Below are positions 5,396-10,159 of a stretch of DNA of 10,159 nucleotides, piece by piece. The notes below the pieces were generated by a model, which ran no database searches, was not told where the DNA came from, and was given only the letters and a program-made list of their open reading frames with translations. Position 1 is the first letter of the stretch. Every line of letters begins with the position of its first letter. The stretch is from an uncultured Bacteroidota bacterium (GTDB taxonomy: Bacteria > Bacteroidota > Bacteroidia > Chitinophagales > Chitinophagaceae), in contig CAIZMD010000784.1 of the NCBI GenBank assembly GCA_903933995.1, forward strand, positions 1 to 10,159. Reading direction: 5' to 3'. Both the position numbers and the translations under genes were made by a program.

Positions 5396-7606
5396 ATGAA
5401 GTATCTGATCATTCTTTTAAGCAGTTTATTCATCTTACTATCGGCCCGCGCCCAAGTACAAGTCCTTGGTTCTGTGAGAGATATGAAGAGTCGTATTTTG
5501 GCGGGTGCCAATATTGCCATCAAGGGTTCTTATGATGGAACTACTTCTGATTCTACTGGACATTTTAGTTTTAAAACCTTTGAAAAGGGGGTTCAGACCT
5601 TGGTTGTCAGCAATATTGGGTACAAAACAGTAGAGCAGCAAATAGACTTAAGCAAGGAGTTTGGTCCATTTAATGTGGCACTTAAAGAAGAAATCAGTGA
5701 ACTCAAAGCCGTAACGGTTACTGCCGGAAGCTTTGAAGCCGGAGACAAAAAAAGGGCGGCTACAGTACTTAGTTTGTTAGACGTTTTAACCACGGGCGGG
5801 GCTAACGCCGATATTTCTGCCGTACTCAAAACCCTGCCTGGTGCTCAGCAAGTGGGTGATCAGGAAGGTTTGTTTGTAAGAGGTGGCGCTGGTTATGAAG
5901 CCAAACAATTTATTGATGGCACCATGGTGAATAATCCCTTCTATTCCAGTGTTCCAGACATTGCCCAACGTGGACGATTTTCTCCCAACCTGTTTAAGGG
6001 TACGGTATTTAGCACGGGTGGTTATTCCGCTTTATACGGACAAGCGCTTTCTTCTGCCGTGATTTTGGAATCCATTGACCTTCCTGAACAATCTCAAGTA
6101 AATGCTTCTATTAGTACCGTGTTCTTAGGAGCGGGTTTTCAAAAATTAGACAAAACCAAGAAATCATCCTGGGGTTTTAACTATGGCTATACTAATCTCT
6201 GGCCCTATTTTCAAATTGTAAAACAAGGGGTGGATTATTTTACCGTTCCAGAATTTCATTCAGGTGATGCCAATTTTAGAATCAAGACCAAGGGTGGGAT
6301 GATTAAATACTATACCACATTTGCCACCAGCTCTTTGGGTTTGCGTAGACCCGATATTGATTCCCTGGTTTTGAAAGACGCATTTGGACTCAACAACACC
6401 AACTGGTACAACAATCTGAGTTGGAGAGAATTCTTAGGCAAGGGTTGGAAGATGAATTTAGGTTTGAGTTATAGCACTGACTTAACCAAGATCAACCAAC
6501 AATTACAAGACCAACAGAACAAACCAGTTACTGGTTCAACTGCTTGGATGAATCTCAAAACTTATAGCTTAGACAATACGGCCAATCTCTCTCAAATTAA
6601 ATTGGTTTTTGACAAAAGAATTTCTGGCATTAGTGTTTTGCGTTTTGGAAATGAATACCAATACGCTTACAACAAAAGTATTTACAATGGATTTTCACTT
6701 CCCTTGAAAGACCATTATTATGCCGCATTTACAGAAGCGGATATTAATATAACTAATGAGCTAGCATTCAAGCTGGGAGGGCGTTTGGAGCATTCCTCTA
6801 TTTTGAAGAAATGGAATTTGGCACCAAGACTTGCCATTGCTTATAAAACTGGACCTGGTGCACAGTTCTCTTTTGCCTACGGCGATTTTTATCAAAAACC
6901 AGAGAACAATCAATTGATGTTAACCACGCAATTGGGGTATACCAAGGCTACGCATTATATCCTGAATTTTATGAAGACTACTACGCTACAAACTTTTAGG
7001 GTAGAAGCTTTTTATAAAAAATATGAAGACTTGGTCAAGACTTTTCCAAGCATCAACAATGATGGAACAGGTTATGCAAAGGGGATTGAACTCTTTTGGA
7101 GAGATCGGAAAACATTTCAAGGAATGGATTATTGGATCAGCTATTCTTATCTAGATACCAAGCGCGATTATTTAAATTATCCAGGTCAATTACAACCCAA
7201 TTTTGCAGCCAATCACACTGCTTCTTTAGTACTCAAAAAATTTATTACCAAGATTAATACAGGTTTCAATTTCACTTATTCCTATGCTACAGGCAGACCC
7301 TATTACAATATCAAATATGAAACAAGTAATGCCAAGTATGTGATTGCTGATCAGGGTAAAACCATTGACTATCATAACCTAGGTTTTAGTATGAATTACC
7401 TCACTACCATTTTCAAATCTTATGCTGTGATTGTAGCATCCGTAACCAATGTGTTGGGTAGTAATCAAATCTTTGGTTATAACTATTCTCAAAACGGATT
7501 GTACAAAGAAGCCATCACGCCAGTAGCGCCTAGGTTCTTTTTTGTAGGATGTTTCTTGAGTTGGGGAGTGGATCGCAGACAAGATGCCATCAACAATAAT
7601 TTGTAA
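5396..7606 (+). CDS. TonB-dependent outer-membrane receptor with carboxypeptidase-regulatory-like N-terminal domain
   Basis: Receptors of this kind import scarce nutrients such as iron chelates, cobalamin or oligosaccharides through an outer-membrane barrel powered by TonB. The 736-residue product starts with a signal peptide (1-20, ending SARAQ). A carboxypeptidase-regulatory-like domain (about 21-97) follows, with the typical GANIAIKGS and DSTGHFSF segments. The plug domain (about 100-225) carries KTLPGAQ, LFVRGGAGYEAKQFIDG (159-175) and GGYSALYGQALSS (208-220). The rest is a beta-barrel rich in alternating aromatic residues. No SusD-like partner follows and the length is well under that of SusC proteins, so the substrate is unlikely to be a SusCD glycan, but it cannot be named. 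The frame is open to a TTG at 5375, but that lies inside the promoter, and the ATG at 5396 gives a clean signal peptide. The protein ends with a short polar tail after the last aromatic strand. Confidence 0.93.
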   Translation: MKYLIILLSSLFILLSARAQVQVLGSVRDMKSRILAGANIAIKGSYDGTTSDSTGHFSFKTFEKGVQTLVVSNIGYKTVEQQIDLSKEFGPFNVALKEEISELKAVTVTAGSFEAGDKKRAATVLSLLDVLTTGGANADISAVLKTLPGAQQVGDQEGLFVRGGAGYEAKQFIDGTMVNNPFYSSVPDIAQRGRFSPNLFKGTVFSTGGYSALYGQALSSAVILESIDLPEQSQVNASISTVFLGAGFQKLDKTKKSSWGFNYGYTNLWPYFQIVKQGVDYFTVPEFHSGDANFRIKTKGGMIKYYTTFATSSLGLRRPDIDSLVLKDAFGLNNTNWYNNLSWREFLGKGWKMNLGLSYSTDLTKINQQLQDQQNKPVTGSTAWMNLKTYSLDNTANLSQIKLVFDKRISGISVLRFGNEYQYAYNKSIYNGFSLPLKDHYYAAFTEADINITNELAFKLGGRLEHSSILKKWNLAPRLAIAYKTGPGAQFSFAYGDFYQKPENNQLMLTTQLGYTKATHYILNFMKTTTLQTFRVEAFYKKYEDLVKTFPSINNDGTGYAKGIELFWRDRKTFQGMDYWISYSYLDTKRDYLNYPGQLQPNFAANHTASLVLKKFITKINTGFNFTYSYATGRPYYNIKYETSNAKYVIADQGKTIDYHNLGFSMNYLTTIFKSYAVIVASVTNVLGSNQIFGYNYSQNGLYKEAITPVAPRFFFVGCFLSWGVDRRQDAINNNL

Positions 7607-7615
7607 GATGAGCAT

Positions 7616-7704
7616 GGGGAGAAGAAAGTGAAGAGTAAAGAGTGAAGAGGGGGAAGAAAGTGAAGAGATAAGAGTGAAGAGTGAAGAATGGGAAGAGAAG
7701 AAAG
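7616..7704 (+). repeat. imperfect 7-base tandem repeat, purine-rich, unit GTGAAGA
   Basis: Exact GTGAAGA units start at 7628, 7642, 7660, 7674 and 7681, with one-or-two-mismatch units in register at 7635 (GTAAAGA) and 7667 (GATAAGA). The tract also reads as two larger copies, each opening with a G-run, then AGAAGAAA or AAGAAA, then the 7-base units (7617-7648 and 7649-7687). A shorter remnant, GGGAAGAGAAGAAAG, ends near 7704. The + strand is nearly all A and G. It lies between the receptor stop and the TPR-like gene and encodes nothing plausible. Confidence 0.8.
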
Positions 7705-7760
7705 TTTAAAATAAATAGTGTAATAATTTTTTTAAAATCATTAAAAATAAAAATTCAAAA

Positions 7761-8417
7761 ATGAAAACTGTAAAATCACTTAACATGAAAAAGATCCTTT
7801 TTTTGATCATGGTATTATTTACCACATTGGCAAACGCTCAGAGCAAGTATGAAGCTGGAATGGGTAAAGGTTTTGAAATGCTTAAATCTGCACAGAGTGC
7901 AGAAGACATGGGGGCGGCATCTGCTTTTTTTGAAAGGGTGGCCGATGCGGAGAAAGACAAATGGTTGCCTTATTATTATGCTGCTTACGCCAATCATTTA
8001 ACAGGTTGGATGAACCCCAAAGCTGATAAGGATAAGGTTGCAGCAAAAAGCAAAGACTTGCTAACCAAGGCTGAAGTGTTGGAAAAAGACAATGCAGAAA
8101 TTTGGGTATTGCACCAAATGATTACCGTACAACAATTAACCGTTGATCCCATGACTCGCTGGCAAGCTTATGGTGCTGAAGCTTCCGACTATATTGACAA
8201 AGCCAAAAAAGCAGATGCCAATAACCCCAGAATCTATTTGGTAGAAGGTCAGTTTAAACAAAATGTACCTGAAGCTTTTGGTGGTGGTAAAGAAGTAGGT
8301 AAAGTACTTTTTACAAAATCAATTGAACTGTTTAAAACATTCAAACCTGCTACTGAAATGCATCCTTCATGGGGCAAGGATCAAGCGGAACAAATGTTGG
8401 CAGCTCTAAACAAATAA
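7761..8417 (+). CDS. secreted TPR-like protein, Bacteroidota family of unknown function
   Basis: This is a predicted exported, all-helical protein of 218 residues. A signal peptide is clear whether translation starts at 7761 or at the internal ATG at 7785 (residue 9, MKKILFLIMVLF). Cleavage is expected after LANA near residue 26. The mature part has short helical repeats with TPR-like spacing (ASAFFERVADAEKDKW, AKSKDLLTKAEVLEKDNAEIW, ASDYIDKAKKADANNPRIYL). A glycine turn FGGGKE near 173-178 and a C-terminal segment ending MHPSWG follow. I recognise this pattern from small Bacteroidota proteins annotated as tetratricopeptide repeat proteins, but I know of no assigned function. It follows the TonB-dependent receptor by 154 bases in the same direction, so a periplasmic role with the receptor is possible but unproven. 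The leader is very AT-rich, and no good TAnnTTTG element is visible. Confidence 0.85.
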   Translation: MKTVKSLNMKKILFLIMVLFTTLANAQSKYEAGMGKGFEMLKSAQSAEDMGAASAFFERVADAEKDKWLPYYYAAYANHLTGWMNPKADKDKVAAKSKDLLTKAEVLEKDNAEIWVLHQMITVQQLTVDPMTRWQAYGAEASDYIDKAKKADANNPRIYLVEGQFKQNVPEAFGGGKEVGKVLFTKSIELFKTFKPATEMHPSWGKDQAEQMLAALNK

Positions 8418-8426
8418 ATCATTTAT

Positions 8427-8458
8427 ACTGGTTGTGTAGTAAACATTGCACAACCAGT
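8427..8458 (+). terminator. hairpin after the TPR-like gene, possible terminator or mRNA end protector
   Basis: ACTGGTTGTG (8427-8436) pairs perfectly with CACAACCAGT (8449-8458) around a 12-base loop that can add wobble pairs. No T-run follows, so it is not a standard intrinsic terminator. It starts 9 bases after the stop codon and ends 13 bases before the next start, so it may separate the two messages or stabilise the upstream one. Confidence 0.45.
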
Positions 8459-8471
8459 TCAAACCCTTATT

Positions 8472-9143
8472 ATGCCTAGTCTATTTCAAGTCTTAATCAT
8501 CATACATGTTGCAGGTGGTACTGCTGGATTAATCAGTGGAACGGTTTCAGCCGCTTCTCAAAAAGGAGGTTTTTGGCACAAGCTATCTGGTAAGATTTTC
8601 TTCTGGGGTATGTTTAGTGCTTCTATTGCTGCATTAATTATTTCTAATCTGCCAGAACACAAGAACCTATTTTTGTTTGCGGTAGGTGGTTTTGCACTCT
8701 ATATGATCTGCAGTGGTTATAGAATTGTGCATTTGAAAAGACTGGCAAAAAATTCGGATCAACCTATAAACTGGTTAGATTATGCGCTTTCTCTATTTGG
8801 ACTTGGGTTTGGTGGCTATTTACTCTTTTTAGGAGTGAAGCTGGTTATGAAGGGACAAAATTTTGGCATTGTTCCCATTGTTTTTGGATTAATCTGTGTG
8901 AATTATGCACGCTTAGACTATCAATTTTTGAATGGAAAACAATCTGTAAAAGCCATCTGGATGAGTAATCATATCATCCGTATGATGGGCGCCATGATTG
9001 CTTCTTACACGGCTTTTTTGGTGGTCAATATAAAAATGGACCCAGAATGGGTTTTATGGTTATTACCTACCCTAATTGGCTCAGGTTTGATTGCTTATTT
9101 CATGCGCAAATTTGTGAAGCCTAAAAGTGCAAAGACGGTGTAA
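8472..9143 (+). CDS. multi-pass membrane protein, DUF2306-like
   Basis: The 223-residue product has about seven membrane helices (near 5-27, 42-60, 66-85, 101-123, 129-147, 168-186 and 192-210) and no signal peptide, so it should lie in the inner membrane. The N-terminus has the pattern IHVAGGTAGLISG, then KGGFWHKLSGKIFFWGM, with His12 at the start of helix 1 and His36 before helix 2. A third helix-associated histidine is His167 in SNHIIRMMGA. This spacing of histidine and glycine resembles the DUF2306 family of predicted membrane proteins, whose function is unknown to me. The family call is from memory of the motif and is moderate. The gene starts 54 bases after the TPR-like gene, behind a hairpin, and ends 71 bases before the next gene. 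Start ATG 8472 gives a sensible first helix. Confidence 0.8.
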   Translation: MPSLFQVLIIIHVAGGTAGLISGTVSAASQKGGFWHKLSGKIFFWGMFSASIAALIISNLPEHKNLFLFAVGGFALYMICSGYRIVHLKRLAKNSDQPINWLDYALSLFGLGFGGYLLFLGVKLVMKGQNFGIVPIVFGLICVNYARLDYQFLNGKQSVKAIWMSNHIIRMMGAMIASYTAFLVVNIKMDPEWVLWLLPTLIGSGLIAYFMRKFVKPKSAKTV

Positions 9144-9214
9144 AAGAGCAGGGCCATTTTTTTCAAATCAAAACAGAAAGCATTCAAATTTGCATCTAGC
9201 ATAAAACCCATCAA

Positions 9215-9901
9215 ATGCCTGAAGAAAAACAACTAACGGAACAGGAAAGCTTGCAGCTGATCACTTCCATGATCCAGAAAGTAAAAGGTGGTTACCATGA
9301 AAATGGAACGGGTCCTATCTTATGGGGAACCGTGGTTTCCATTGCCAGCTTTGTAACTTATTTACAAAGAGAATACCTGTTTGACCTTCCCTTTGATATT
9401 TGGTTGATTGTGATGGCTGCCATCATTCCACAGATTATCATGGTTAGGAAGGAACGAAGAACCAGACCCCATGTTAAGTATGAAGACGAAGCTATTAATG
9501 CTGTCTGGATAGTTTATGCACTAACCATTTTTGGATTGACTGCCTATCAGAATATTGTTCCAGAAGTATCAACCAATTTACTGAAAGAAGAAGGATGGCA
9601 AATGATGAAGCATGTACTTGATAATAGTAAGCCCGATGAAGTGATTACGCCATTTACTCCAAGTCTTTATTCTATTTATATATTGGTTTATGCATTTCCA
9701 ACCTTGGTTACAGGTATCACTAAGAAATTCACCCCCATGTTATTGGGTTCGGGAATTGCCTATACCTGTTTTATCATTTCTCTTTATACGGCTTCTAAAT
9801 ACGATTTCTTATTAGGAGCAGTAACAGCCATTGCTTGTTGGTTGATTCCAGGGATTATTTTGAGAAGGCGTTATCTAGTTCAAAAAAAGGCAAATGTTTA
9901 A
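9215..9901 (+). CDS. six-helix membrane protein paired with a winged-helix regulator
   Basis: The 228-residue product begins with a cytosolic amphipathic stretch (ESLQLITSMIQKVKGGYHENG, roughly 11-31). It then has about six membrane helices (33-51, 59-78, 93-112, 152-168, 175-192, 198-216), with an Arg/Lys-rich loop at 78-88 and a basic C-terminus. I recognise the ESL-x-LI-x-x-MI opening from Bacteroidota membrane proteins of unknown function; no catalytic motif is visible. Its last 8 bases overlap the start of the next gene, an HTH_34 regulator, in the arrangement ATGTTTAA, so the two are very probably translated together. By analogy with the PadR regulator and DUF1700 membrane-protein pairs of Firmicutes, the membrane protein may be the regulator's partner or target. 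That is inference. Confidence 0.82.
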   Translation: MPEEKQLTEQESLQLITSMIQKVKGGYHENGTGPILWGTVVSIASFVTYLQREYLFDLPFDIWLIVMAAIIPQIIMVRKERRTRPHVKYEDEAINAVWIVYALTIFGLTAYQNIVPEVSTNLLKEEGWQMMKHVLDNSKPDEVITPFTPSLYSIYILVYAFPTLVTGITKKFTPMLLGSGIAYTCFIISLYTASKYDFLLGAVTAIACWLIPGIILRRRYLVQKKANV

Positions 9902-10159
9902 AGAACTGGATCCCATATTACATTCCCAGTTACGCTTGGCAGTGATGAGTTTGCTCATCTCTGTCAAGGAAGCGGATTTTACCTATATCCGAGAAAAAAC
10001 CAATGCTACGGCGGGTAACCTCAGCGTACAGGTTCAAAAGCTCAAAGAAGTTGGCTATATAGACGTGCTCAAACAGTTTAAAGACAATTATCCTCAAACC
10101 ACCTGTAAAATTACTCCTAAGGGTATAGAAGCATTTGAAGCCTATGTTCAGGCACTGCA
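9894..10159 (+). CDS. winged-helix DNA-binding regulator (HTH_34 type), 3' end outside window
   Basis: This frame stays open to the right edge and gives 88 residues beginning MFKELDPILHSQLRLAVMSL. The order of elements fits the HTH_34 winged-helix domain (MarR/ArsR-like fold). The opening LDPILHSQLRLAVMSLL forms helix 1. A second helix region carries EADFTYIREKTNATAGNLS (31-49). The recognition helix VQVQKLKEVGYI (50-61) follows, then the wing with the family-typical NYPQTTCKITPKG (68-80). The last helix EAFEAYVQAL runs off the edge. Relatives are about 95-105 residues, so only around 10-15 residues are missing. The protein probably binds DNA as a dimer. Its start overlaps the preceding membrane-protein gene by 8 bases, which suggests translational coupling and perhaps control of its own operon. 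No ligand-binding part is visible. Confidence 0.9.
   Translation, partial: MFKELDPILHSQLRLAVMSLLISVKEADFTYIREKTNATAGNLSVQVQKLKEVGYIDVLKQFKDNYPQTTCKITPKGIEAFEAYVQAL

Noticed and set aside
7616..7704. CRISPR array
   Set aside because: Units are 7 bases with no spacers, and no cas genes are present; it is a simple tandem repeat.
7724..7731. Promoter TAATTTTT before the TPR-like gene
   Set aside because: It lacks the final G of TAnnTTTG and has no upstream TTG; in such AT-rich DNA the match is expected by chance.
9157..9163. Intrinsic terminator at the seven-T run after the DUF2306-like gene
   Set aside because: No convincing hairpin precedes the T-run.
9185..9192. Promoter CAAATTTG before the six-helix membrane gene
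   Set aside because: It has one mismatch to TAnnTTTG and no TTG at the right distance, so it is too weak to list as a feature.

Overview
The window reads as a stretch of a Bacteroidota chromosome, probably family Chitinophagaceae or a close relative. This is inferred from several features: moderate-to-low GC; an AtpB subunit with a signal peptide and a long exported N-terminus; a TonB-dependent receptor headed by a carboxypeptidase-regulatory-like domain; a winged-helix regulator of the HTH_34 type; mostly A-rich rather than Shine-Dalgarno translation leaders; and two exact matches to the Bacteroidota -7 promoter element TAnnTTTG. All genes lie on the + strand. No tRNA, rRNA, CRISPR array, insertion sequence or prophage signal was seen.

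Layout. (1) 1-980: the C-terminal half of an ABC exporter (end of the membrane domain plus a complete ATPase domain), cut by the window edge. (2) 1066-5235: the F-type ATP synthase genes atpB-atpE-atpF-atpH-atpA (subunits a, c, b, delta, alpha). A promoter candidate lies just before atpB, a pair of adjacent hairpins sits between atpE and atpF, and a strong intrinsic terminator follows atpA. The gamma subunit gene, which usually follows atpA, is not here, and neither are atpD or atpC. (3) 5396-8417: a TonB-dependent outer-membrane receptor with its own promoter candidate, a 154-base spacer holding an imperfect 7-base tandem repeat, and a secreted TPR-like protein of about 22 kDa. (4) 8472-10159: a seven-helix membrane protein resembling DUF2306, a six-helix membrane protein, and an HTH_34 winged-helix regulator. 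The regulator's start codon overlaps the end of the six-helix gene by 8 bases, and the regulator is cut by the right edge.

How the genes work together. The ATP synthase genes encode all of the proton-translocating Fo sector (a, c, b) plus delta and alpha of F1. The c subunit looks proton-type rather than sodium-type. The receptor and the TPR-like protein may form an outer-membrane uptake unit with an unknown substrate. The last two genes look like a translationally coupled membrane-protein/regulator pair.

No clearly new system is visible. The points most worth a second look are the operon ending at atpA without atpG, the atpE-atpF double hairpin, the 7-base repeat, and the membrane-protein/regulator pair.
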